Assembly (NCBI GenBank): GCA_023419995.1
Contig: JAEZXF010000166.1
Coordinates: 1 to 9,612 of the forward strand
DNA: 9,612 nucleotides
Origin: Pseudomonadota bacterium
Lineage (GTDB): Bacteria; Pseudomonadota; Alphaproteobacteria; Rhizobiales; Rhizobiaceae
Reading direction: 5' to 3'
Positions 1-7,869 of the stretch are shown in pieces (position 1 is the first letter of the stretch; every line of letters starts with the position of its first letter). Under the pieces are notes generated by a model. The model saw only the letters and a list, made by a program, of their open reading frames with translations, had not been told where the DNA came from and searched no databases. The position numbers and the translations under genes were made by a program.

Positions 1-1472
1 CGCTCGACCCGCACTCGCAGAACCAGGGCGTGACGCACACCTTCGCGCATCACATCTACGAGACGCTGGTAGACCGCGACGTCGAGGGCAACCTGACCCC
101 GCGCCTGGCCACCGAATGGAACGTCAAGGAAGGCGATCCGACGGTCTGGGTCTTCAAGCTGCGCGAGGGCGTCAAGTTCCATGGCGGCGAGGATTTCACC
201 GCCGAGGACGTCGTGTTCTCGCTGAACCGCGCGCGTTCGGACAAGTCGAACCTGCGCCAGCTCCATGCCGATGTCGCAGACGTTACCGCGATCGACGACC
301 TGACCGTCGAGGTGAAGATGAACGGCCCGTCGCCGCTTTATCCGAACAACATCACCAACACCTTCATCATGGACAAGGGCTGGTCCGCGGCGAACGACGT
401 CGTCGAGGTGCAGGACTTCGCCGCCGGCGAGGACAACTACGCCGTGCGCAATACCAACGGCACTGGCCCCTACGTGCTTCAGTCGCGTGAGCCGGACGTG
501 CGCTCGGTCATGACCGCGTTCGACGGTCACTGGGACGAGAAGCCGGCCGTGACCGAGATCATCTACCTGCCGATCAAGGAGGCCGCGACCCGCGTCGCCG
601 CGCTGCTGTCCGGCGAGGTCGATCTCGTGCAGGACGTTCCCGTGCAGGACATCGAGCGTCTCTCCGGCACCGCCGGCGTGAAAGTCGAGACCGGCCCTGA
701 GAACCGCATCATCTATTTCGGCTACAAGTTCGGCGATGCGCCGCTGAAGTCGTCCAACATCACTGACAAGAACCCGTTCAACGACGCCAAGGTGCGCGAG
801 GCGATGGAACTCGCCATCGACCGCGAGGCGATCAAGCGTGTCGTCATGCGTGGCCAGTCGGTTCCGAGCGGCGTGGCCACTCCGCCCTTCGTCAATGGCT
901 GGACGCCTGAGCTGGACGCCTTCCCGGCGCCGGATGTCGCCAAGGCCAAGGCGCTGCTGGCGGAAGCCGGCTATGCGGATGGCTTCACCGTCACGCTCGA
1001 CACGCCGAACAACCGCTATGTCAATGACGAGGCGATCAGCCAGGCCGTTGTCGGCATGCTCGGCCAGATCGGCATCAAGGTGACGCTGGCCTCGCGGCCG
1101 GTGGTGCAGCATTCGCCGCTGGTCCAGAACAGCGAGACTGACTTCTACCTGCTCGGCTGGGGTGTTCCGACCTTCGATTCGGCCTACATCTTCAACGATC
1201 TGGTCCACACGAAGGATGGCAAGTACGGCGCTTACAATGCCGGCCTCTACACCAACCCCGAACTGGACGAGAAGATTCGTTCGCTCGGGACAGAGGTTGA
1301 CCTCGACAAGCGCAATGCGACGATTGCCGAGATCTGGCAGGTGGTGAAGGGCGACCGCGTGCTCCTGCCGATCCACAACCAGGTGCTGGCCTACGCCATG
1401 AAGGAAAACCTCAACCTGGCGGTTCATCCCGAGAACCAGCCGTTGATCCGTGGCGTGACCTTCGGCCAATAA
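1..1472 (+). CDS. ABC transporter solute-binding protein, family 5 (SBP_bac_5), 5'-truncated by window edge
   Basis: Periplasmic ligand-binding subunit of a Dpp/Opp-type importer. The reading frame is open from the first full codon at position 3 (L-D-P-H-S-Q) to TAA at 1470-1472, about 489 visible residues. The family's 'LDPH...' opening, followed by the E-T-L-V-D segment, shows that only the export signal and first residues lie outside the window, so the GTG at 30 is internal and not the start. Other family marks are W-V-F-K-L-R-E-G-V-K-F-H-G-G-E with F-T-A-E-D-V-V-F-S-L-N-R, then N-G-T-G-P-Y, and late in the protein the W-G-V-P-T-F-D-S region. The permease and ATPase genes downstream confirm the transporter context. 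Whether it is a lipoprotein or a free periplasmic protein cannot be seen. The ligand (peptide, opine, nickel, glutathione or other) is not determinable here. Family assignment is secure. Confidence 0.95.
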   Translation, partial: LDPHSQNQGVTHTFAHHIYETLVDRDVEGNLTPRLATEWNVKEGDPTVWVFKLREGVKFHGGEDFTAEDVVFSLNRARSDKSNLRQLHADVADVTAIDDLTVEVKMNGPSPLYPNNITNTFIMDKGWSAANDVVEVQDFAAGEDNYAVRNTNGTGPYVLQSREPDVRSVMTAFDGHWDEKPAVTEIIYLPIKEAATRVAALLSGEVDLVQDVPVQDIERLSGTAGVKVETGPENRIIYFGYKFGDAPLKSSNITDKNPFNDAKVREAMELAIDREAIKRVVMRGQSVPSGVATPPFVNGWTPELDAFPAPDVAKAKALLAEAGYADGFTVTLDTPNNRYVNDEAISQAVVGMLGQIGIKVTLASRPVVQHSPLVQNSETDFYLLGWGVPTFDSAYIFNDLVHTKDGKYGAYNAGLYTNPELDEKIRSLGTEVDLDKRNATIAEIWQVVKGDRVLLPIHNQVLAYAMKENLNLAVHPENQPLIRGVTFGQ

Positions 1473-1490
1473 GCCGCTACCGATAGCGCC

Positions 1491-1532
1491 GGCCCGCCGC
1501 GTCAGCATTGCTGCGCGACGGGCCGTTTGCTT
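1491..1532 (+). terminator. Terminator-like long hairpin after the solute-binding protein gene
   Basis: Nineteen bases after the stop codon, arms 1491-1501 and 1514-1524 pair over 11 positions with one C/A mismatch. The stem continues inward as CAGC (1503-1506) with GCTG (1510-1513) around a 3-nt ATT loop, with T1502 bulged. The downstream tract GTTTGCTT (1525-1532) is only moderately T-rich. It may be a partial terminator or an mRNA 3' stabiliser, giving more binding protein than permease. That role is an inference. Confidence 0.6.
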
Positions 1533-1623
1533 CACCCGCCGTCTAGGGACGAAGGCAGCGGCTTCGGCGGCTCCCTTGCTGTCCGAAATCGGCGCGGTGC
1601 GGATGGGCTGATTGCCGCATCGA

Positions 1624-1643
1624 TCGTGTTCGCTGGAACACGA
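1624..1643. promoter_or_regulatory. Perfect 8-bp inverted repeat, operator candidate
   Basis: TCGTGTTC (1624-1631) and GAACACGA (1636-1643) are exact reverse complements around a 4-nt GCTG spacer. This 20-bp dyad lies 111 nt upstream of the first permease ATG, in non-coding DNA. Size and symmetry fit a dimeric repressor or activator site, but an RNA hairpin is equally possible. I could not recognise convincing -35/-10 boxes next to it. Confidence 0.35.
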
Positions 1644-1678
1644 GACAGTGCAGATGCTACTCTGATTGCCAGTCTTGT

Positions 1679-1703
1679 GGCTGCACGGCATTGCCGTGCG
1701 GCC
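1679..1703 (+). other. Leader stem-loop 1 upstream of permease operon
   Basis: Arms 1679-1689 and 1693-1703 form an 11-bp stem with one T-G wobble (1682/1700) around the 3-nt loop ATT. No T-run follows, so this is not a standard terminator. It would lie in the 5' leader of the permease mRNA if transcription comes from upstream. Function unknown. Confidence 0.4.
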
Positions 1704-1722
1704 CTGTCGGCTTAAACAAATT

Positions 1723-1738
1723 CGGGCGCGTTCGCCCG
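1723..1738 (+). other. Leader stem-loop 2 just before the permease ribosome binding site
   Basis: CGGGCG (1723-1728) pairs perfectly with CGCCCG (1733-1738) around a CGTT loop. The stem ends three bases before the GGGGA ribosome binding site (1742-1746), so its folding could affect ribosome access. It may instead be a chance GC-rich hairpin. Confidence 0.35.
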
Positions 1739-1753
1739 TGCGGGGAAGAAGCT

Positions 1754-2737
1754 ATGGTTGCCTTCATCCTGCGACGGCTTTTCCAGTCATTCATCGTGAT
1801 GCTGGTGGTCGCGCTCATTTCCTTCATGCTGTTTCGCTATGTTGGCGATCCCGTCGCCAGCCTCGTCGGGCAGGATACGCGCCTGCACGAGATCGAGGAA
1901 CTGCGCCAGCGGCTCGGCCTCAACGATCCGTTCTATATGCAGTTCGCCCGCTTCATCGGCAACGCCATGCAGGGCGAGTTCGGCATTTCCTACCGCCTGC
2001 AACAGCCGGTGACGGAGCTTATCGTCAGCCGTCTTCCGGCGACGATAGAACTGGCCTTCGCCTCGGCCACCATCGCGCTGGTGTTCGGCGTCATCCTCGG
2101 CGTGTTTACCGCGCTCAAGCCGAAGAGCTGGGCCTCGGGCCTCATTATGACGCTGTCGCTGATCGGCGTGTCGCTGCCGACCTTCCTGATCGGCATCGGG
2201 CTGATCTACATATTCGCGGTCGAGTTGCAGTGGCTGCCGTCGTTCGGGCGCGGCCAGGTGACGGAACTCGGCTGGTGGCGAACCGGCCTGCTTTCGGATT
2301 CCGGGCGGCGCTCGCTGATCCTGCCGGCGATCACGCTGTCGCTGTTCCAGCTTACCCTCATCATGCGTCTCGTGCGCGCCGAGATGCTGGAAGTGCTGCG
2401 GCAGGACTATATCCGCTTCGCGCGGGCGCGCGGCCTGTCCAAGCGGGCGATCAATTTCGGCCATGCGCTGAAGAACACGATGGTGCCCGTCATCACCATC
2501 ACCGGCCTTCAGCTCGGCTCGGTCATCGCCTTCTCCATCGTGACGGAAACGGTGTTCCAGTGGCCGGGCGTCGGCTCGCTGTTCATCAATTCGGTGCAGG
2601 TCGTCGACGTGCCGGTGATGGCCGCCTACCTGATGTTCATCGCTTTCGTCTTCGTCGTCATCAACCTGATCGTCGACATCCTCTATTACGCCGTCGATCC
2701 GCGCCTGAGGGTGCACGGCATCGGCGCGGGGAAATGA
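1754..2737 (+). CDS. ABC transporter permease, DppB/OppB type
   Basis: Inner-membrane channel subunit of the importer, 327 aa, the usual length for the family. I chose ATG 1754: GGGGA at 1742-1746 is 7 nt upstream and the protein then begins M-V-A-F-I-L-R-R-L, the normal DppB opening. An in-frame TTG at 1691 would add 21 unlikely residues and lies in a hairpin. Hydrophobic segments are visible at about residues 9-29, 99-120, 132-157, 188-205, 245-265 and 290-312. The coupling (EAA) loop that contacts the ATPase is at about 218-241 (D-Y-I-R-F-A-R-A-R-G-L). The family motif E-T-V-F-Q-W-P-G-V-G-S-L is at 265-276. It overlaps or nearly abuts the second permease, which implies translational coupling. 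Confidence 0.96.
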   Translation: MVAFILRRLFQSFIVMLVVALISFMLFRYVGDPVASLVGQDTRLHEIEELRQRLGLNDPFYMQFARFIGNAMQGEFGISYRLQQPVTELIVSRLPATIELAFASATIALVFGVILGVFTALKPKSWASGLIMTLSLIGVSLPTFLIGIGLIYIFAVELQWLPSFGRGQVTELGWWRTGLLSDSGRRSLILPAITLSLFQLTLIMRLVRAEMLEVLRQDYIRFARARGLSKRAINFGHALKNTMVPVITITGLQLGSVIAFSIVTETVFQWPGVGSLFINSVQVVDVPVMAAYLMFIAFVFVVINLIVDILYYAVDPRLRVHGIGAGK

Positions 2738-2739
2738 CC

Positions 2740-3698
2740 ATGTCCTCAGCAACAACCACACCCCCGGTCACCCAGGTCGAGCCGCCGCGCTCCTTCCTTG
2801 CCCGCGTCTGGGATTCCGACGTCTTCTTCTCCTTCCGCCGCTCGCCGATCACCATCGTCGCCGCGCTGGTGACGCTGCTCCTGGTCGGCGCGGCCCTCCT
2901 CGCGCCGTGGATCGCGCCTTACGATCCGTTCAACCCGGCTAGCCTCAATCTGATGGACGGTTTCACGCCGCCCATGTCGACCTCGATGGCGGGAAACTAC
3001 TTCCTGCTCGGTTCCGACCACCAGGGCCGCGACGTCCTGTCGACCATCCTCTACGGCAGCCGCGTCTCGCTGTTCGTCGGCGTCTCGGCGACGCTGTTCG
3101 CCATCGTGCTCGGCGTCGCGCTCGGGCTGACGGCCGGCTATCGCGGCGGCATGACGGATTCCGTCATCATGCGCATCGCCGACATCCAGCTCTCCTTCCC
3201 GGCGATCCTGATCGCGCTGCTGATCTTCGGCATCGCCCGCGGCGTCATCCCGCCCAGCCGGCACGAGAGCATGGCGATCTGGGTGCTGATCGTGGCGATC
3301 GGCCTGTCGAACTGGGCGCAGTTCGCACGCACGGTGCGCGGCGCCACCATGGTCGAGCGGCAGAAGGACTACGTCTCGGCCGCGCGCATCATGGGCGTCA
3401 ACCCGCTGCGCATCCTCGTGCGGCACATCCTGCCCAACGTCCTGGGGCCGGTGCTGGTCATCGGCACGATCGGCCTGGCGCTCGCCATCATCGAGGAGGC
3501 GACGCTGTCCTTCCTCGGCGTCGGCGTCCCGCCGACCCAGCCGTCGCTCGGAACGCTGATCCGCATCGGCCAGCAGTTCCTGTTCTCCGGCGAATGGTGG
3601 ATCCTGTTCTTCCCCGCCGTCACGCTCGTCCTGCTCGCGCTCGCCGTCAACCTGCTCGGTGACTGGCTGCGCGACGCGCTGAACCCGAGGCTGCGCTG

Positions 3699-3699
<1 letters not shown>
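2740..3699 (+). CDS. ABC transporter permease, DppC/OppC type
   Basis: Second inner-membrane permease, pairing with the preceding DppB-like protein, 319 aa. ATG 2740 is preferred because GGGGA (2728-2732) sits 7 nt upstream. An ATG at 2734, overlapping the previous stop as ATGA, would add two residues but is only 1 nt from that site. The order is a cytoplasmic N-tail, a first membrane segment at about 38-60, and the OppC signature L-G-S-D-H-Q-G-R-D-V-L-S (90-101), followed by Y-G-S-R-V-S-L. Further hydrophobic segments are at about 111-133, 153-168, 180-190, 236-251 and 287-307. The EAA loop is at 210-233 (D-Y-V-S-A-A-R-I-M-G-V-N-P). No defects are seen. Its stop overlaps the start of the ATPase gene by one base. 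Confidence 0.96.
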
Positions 3700-5333
<1,634 letters not shown>

Positions 5334-5350
5334 CGCTCTAGGGTGAATCG

Positions 5351-5914
5351 ATGGAGACGATCGAAGCCGGCTGGGTGGACGAGGTTCTCGATTTCTGGTT
5401 CGGCGAGCTGACCTACGAGGACTGGTTCTCGGGCGGGAAGGAGCTGGACGAGAAGATCACCGCCCGTTTCCTGCCGCTCTACGAGAGGCTGAAGACCGGC
5501 TTCGACGAGAAGGCGGTGCGCGACGCGCGCACCGCGCTCGCCGCGATCATCGCCTTCGACCAGTTTCCGCGCAACATGTTCCGGGGCAGCGCCGCCGCCT
5601 TCGCCACCGACGACATGGCGGCGGGCATCGCCCGCAACGCGGTCGAGCGCGGCTGGGACCACGAGGTCGAGCCGGCGGCGCGGCCGTTCTACTACATGCC
5701 GTTCATGCATTCCGAGATCCTCGCCGACCAGGAGCGCTGCGTCGATCTCTTCCGCGCGATCGGCGAGGGCAAGGGCCTCGACTTCGCCATCGAGCACCGC
5801 GACATCGTGGCCCGGTTCGGCCGCTTCCCGCACCGGAACCGCGCGCTCGGCCGCGAAAGCACGGCGGAGGAAGCCGAGTTCCTGAAAGGACACGCGGGAT
5901 ACGGCCAGTCTTGA
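5351..5914 (+). CDS. DUF924 family protein (PF06041)
   Basis: Small soluble protein of 187 aa, normal for DUF924, a family with a helical TPR-like fold and no agreed biochemical function. Recognisable conserved blocks are L-D-F-W-F-G (13-18), F-D-Q-F-P-R-N-M-F-R-G (69-79), F-Y-Y-M-P-F-M-H-S-E (113-122) and the C-terminal H-R-D-I-V-A-R-F-G-R-F-P-H-R-N (149-163), followed by L-G-R-E-S-T-A-E-E. No signal peptide or membrane segment is seen. ATG 5351 has AGGG (5340-5343) 7 nt upstream. Only 17 nt separate it from the ATPase stop, so it is probably the last gene of the transporter operon. Co-transcription suggests, but does not show, a link to the imported compound; it may simply be a hitch-hiking housekeeping gene. 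Confidence 0.93.
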   Translation: METIEAGWVDEVLDFWFGELTYEDWFSGGKELDEKITARFLPLYERLKTGFDEKAVRDARTALAAIIAFDQFPRNMFRGSAAAFATDDMAAGIARNAVERGWDHEVEPAARPFYYMPFMHSEILADQERCVDLFRAIGEGKGLDFAIEHRDIVARFGRFPHRNRALGRESTAEEAEFLKGHAGYGQS

Positions 5915-5918
5915 CGAC

Positions 5919-5953
5919 CGGCGGCGGCGCTTGCGCCGGACGGGCCGCCGCCG
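5919..5953 (+). terminator. Strong GC hairpin after the DUF924 gene (possible end of transporter operon)
   Basis: Arms 5919-5928 and 5944-5953 are exact reverse complements (10 bp, all G/C) around a 15-nt loop. It starts five bases after the DUF924 stop. No T-run follows (TACATGAAACC), so it is either a weak or Rho-assisted terminator or an mRNA-stabilising 3' structure. The remaining 74 nt before the ligase show no clear promoter boxes. Confidence 0.4.
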
Positions 5954-6012
5954 TACATGAAACCTAGCAATAGCTAACACCCGGTACGGATAGCGGCACT
6001 GCCGGGCTCATC

Positions 6013-6020
6013 GAGGGAGG
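6013..6020 (+). promoter_or_regulatory. Strong Shine-Dalgarno deciding a TTG start
   Basis: GAGGGAGG ends 7 nt before TTG 6028. No ATG or GTG in the same frame is as well placed, so this site fixes the non-AUG start of the acyl-CoA synthetase. Confidence 0.8.
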
Positions 6021-6027
6021 GACCATC

Positions 6028-7722
6028 TTGGCCAAGTCTACACGGAATGCAGCAGCAGAGATCGCGCGGCCCTGGCTCGCCAGCTACCCGAGCGTGGTGA
6101 AGCCGGAAATCGGCCCGATCGAGTTCGCCTCCATCGGCGACATGATGGTGAAGGCGTGCGAGACCTTCGGGCCGCGCGCCGCCTTCACCTCGATGGGCAA
6201 GACCGTCAGCTTCAGGGAGCTGGAGGAGCTTTCCCGCCACTTCGGCGCCTTCCTGCAGGCGCGTGGGCTGAAGAAGGGCGCGCGCGTCGCGCTGATGATG
6301 CCGAACGTGCTGCAGTATCCGGTGGCGTTGATGGGCGTGCTGCGCGCCGGCTACACCGTCGTCAACGTCAACCCGCTCTACACGCCGCGCGAGCTGGAGC
6401 ACCAGCTCAAGGATTCCGGCGCCGAGGCGATCGTCATCCTCGAGAACTTCGCCACGACGCTGCAGACCGTGCTCGCCAGCACGCCGGTCAAGCATGTCGT
6501 CGTCGCGGCGATGGGCGACATGCTCGGCCTCAAGGGCCACATCGTCAACCTCGTCGTGCGCCGGGTGAAGAAGCTGGTGCCGGCCTGGTCGCTGCCCGGC
6601 CACGTCAAGTTCAACGACGCGATGAAGCAGGGCCGCGCGAAGACGCTGGCCAAGGTCGATACCGGCCTCGATGACGTCGCGTTCCTGCAATATACCGGCG
6701 GCACGACCGGCGTCTCGAAGGGCGCGATGCTGCTGCACCGCAACGTGCTCGCCAACGTGGCGCAGAACGCGCTGTGGGTCGAGAGCGCCTTCGTCAAGAA
6801 GCCGCGCCCGGCCGAGCTTACCTATGTCTGCGCGCTGCCGCTCTACCACATCTACGCGCTGACGGTGAACGCGCTGATGGGCATGCAGCAGGGCGCGCAG
6901 AACGTCCTGATCGCCAACCCGCGCGACATCCCCGCCTTCGCCAAGGAGCTGTCGAAGTACCAGGTCAACGTCTTCCCCGGCCTCAACACGCTGTTCAACG
7001 CGCTCCTGAACAACGAGGACTTCCAGAAGCTCGACTTCAAGCCGCTGCTCCTCACCTTCGGTGGCGGCATGGCCGTGCAGCGCGCCGTGGCCGACCGCTG
7101 GCAGAAGCTGACCGGCATCATCATCTCCGAGGGCTACGGCCTGTCGGAGACTGCGCCGGTGGCCACCGCCAACCGCTTCGACGCCGACGCCTTCACCGGC
7201 ACGATCGGCCTGCCGATCCCCTCGACCGACATCGTCATCCGCGACGAGGACGGCAAGGACCTGCCGCTGGGCGAGGTCGGCGAGATCTGCATCCGCGGGC
7301 CGCAGGTGATGGCCGGCTACTGGAACCGTCCGGACGAGACCGCCAAGGTCATGACCGCCGACGGCTTCTTCAAGTCGGGCGACATGGGCTTCATGGACGA
7401 GAAGGGCTACGTCAAGATCGTCGACCGCAAGAAGGACATGATCCTCGTCTCGGGCTTCAACGTCTATCCGAACGAGATCGAGGACGTGATCGCGATGCAT
7501 CCGGGCGTGCTGGAGGTCGCGGCCGTCGGCGTGCCGGACGAGAAGTCCGGCGAGGTGCCGAAGGTGTTCGTGATCAAGAAGGATCCGAACCTGACGGAGA
7601 AGGACATCATCGACTTCTGCAAGGACAAGCTCACCGCCTACAAGCGGCCGAAGCACGTCGAGTTCCGCACCGAGCTGCCGAAGACCAATGTCGGCAAGAT
7701 CCTGCGGCGCGAGCTGCGCTGA
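6028..7722 (+). CDS. fadD: Long-chain fatty-acid--CoA ligase (AMP-forming acyl-CoA synthetase)
   Basis: Activates fatty acids to acyl-CoA via an acyl-adenylate (ATP + fatty acid + CoA to acyl-CoA + AMP + PPi), the entry step of beta-oxidation, in the cytoplasm or at the inner membrane. At 564 aa it matches FadD length. The phosphate-binding loop YTGGTTGVSKG is at 222-232. The A5 motif G-Y-G-L-S-E-T is at 369-375 and S-G-D is at 450-452. The hinge region D-R-K-K-D-M-I-L-V-S-G-F is at 466-477, then N-V-Y-P-N-E-I-E. The C-terminal catalytic lysine is K557 in V-G-K-I-L-R-R. The set is complete, so the enzyme should be active. The start is TTG with a near-consensus Shine-Dalgarno, hinting at tuned translation. 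It lies 113 nt behind DUF924, so it may have its own promoter. A medium-chain or aryl-acid ligase is possible, but the sequence is closest to FadD. Confidence 0.93.
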   Translation: MAKSTRNAAAEIARPWLASYPSVVKPEIGPIEFASIGDMMVKACETFGPRAAFTSMGKTVSFRELEELSRHFGAFLQARGLKKGARVALMMPNVLQYPVALMGVLRAGYTVVNVNPLYTPRELEHQLKDSGAEAIVILENFATTLQTVLASTPVKHVVVAAMGDMLGLKGHIVNLVVRRVKKLVPAWSLPGHVKFNDAMKQGRAKTLAKVDTGLDDVAFLQYTGGTTGVSKGAMLLHRNVLANVAQNALWVESAFVKKPRPAELTYVCALPLYHIYALTVNALMGMQQGAQNVLIANPRDIPAFAKELSKYQVNVFPGLNTLFNALLNNEDFQKLDFKPLLLTFGGGMAVQRAVADRWQKLTGIIISEGYGLSETAPVATANRFDADAFTGTIGLPIPSTDIVIRDEDGKDLPLGEVGEICIRGPQVMAGYWNRPDETAKVMTADGFFKSGDMGFMDEKGYVKIVDRKKDMILVSGFNVYPNEIEDVIAMHPGVLEVAAVGVPDEKSGEVPKVFVIKKDPNLTEKDIIDFCKDKLTAYKRPKHVEFRTELPKTNVGKILRRELR

Positions 7723-7752
7723 GCGCCGGCCCGGAGCAGGCTGAAGATCAGG

Positions 7753-7783
7753 CCCGCCGTTCGCGAGAACGGCGGGTTTTTTT
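7753..7783 (+). terminator. Rho-independent terminator after fadD
   Basis: CCCGCCGTTC (7753-7762) and GAACGGCGGG (7767-7776) form a perfect 10-bp stem around the tetraloop GCGA, followed directly by seven T (7777-7783). It sits 30 nt after the ligase stop and points in the + direction. It also separates the ligase from the convergent AraC gene. No T-run is present on the opposite side, so it should not terminate the - strand transcript efficiently. Confidence 0.95.
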
Positions 7784-7814
7784 CATCGCGGTGGCAGAGG
7801 ATACGGGCTCGCGG

Positions 7815-7869
7815 GACGGCGTGGCCCATGCGGCTGGCCGCCCGGCCTCGACCGCCCGTTCACGCCGTC
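7815..7869. repeat. 9-bp inverted repeat overlapping the 3' end of the AraC gene
   Basis: GACGGCGTG (7815-7823) and CACGCCGTC (7861-7869) are exact reverse complements enclosing 37 nt that can fold further (GGCC pairs around GCCC). On the + strand TTTT follows (7870-7873), so it could act as a second, weaker terminator for fadD readthrough. The right arm includes two bases of the AraC stop codon. On the - strand no T-run follows. Confidence 0.5.

Noticed and set aside
1527..1715. 62-codon + strand frame in the gap before the permeases
   Set aside because: TTG start with no ribosome binding site, relaxed codon use unlike the neighbours, and it runs through the dyad and hairpin 1.
1691..1753. 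N-terminal extension of the DppB-like permease from TTG 1691
   Set aside because: It would begin inside hairpin 1 and add hydrophilic residues not found in the family. ATG 1754 has a well-spaced GGGGA and the normal start sequence.
1666..2733. Long N-terminal extension of the DppC-like frame to 1666
   Set aside because: This part is the out-of-frame shadow of the first permease. The family start is at 2740 (or 2734).
1787..2761. 324-codon - strand frame opposite the first permease
   Set aside because: Composition is typical of an antisense shadow, with no recognisable domain or ribosome binding site.
5954..6012. Sigma-70 promoter for fadD
   Set aside because: The best pair (TTGCGC 5931-5936 with TACATG 5954-5959) matches consensus at about half the positions and overlaps the hairpin; too weak to report as a feature.
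5974..7656. 560-codon open frame on the - strand opposite fadD
   Set aside because: Same shadow effect. The product is low-complexity Val/His/Asp/Arg-rich, while the + strand carries all acyl-CoA synthetase motifs.
7784..7859. Intrinsic terminator for the AraC transcript (- strand)
   Set aside because: Hairpins exist here, but none is followed by a T-run when read on the - strand.
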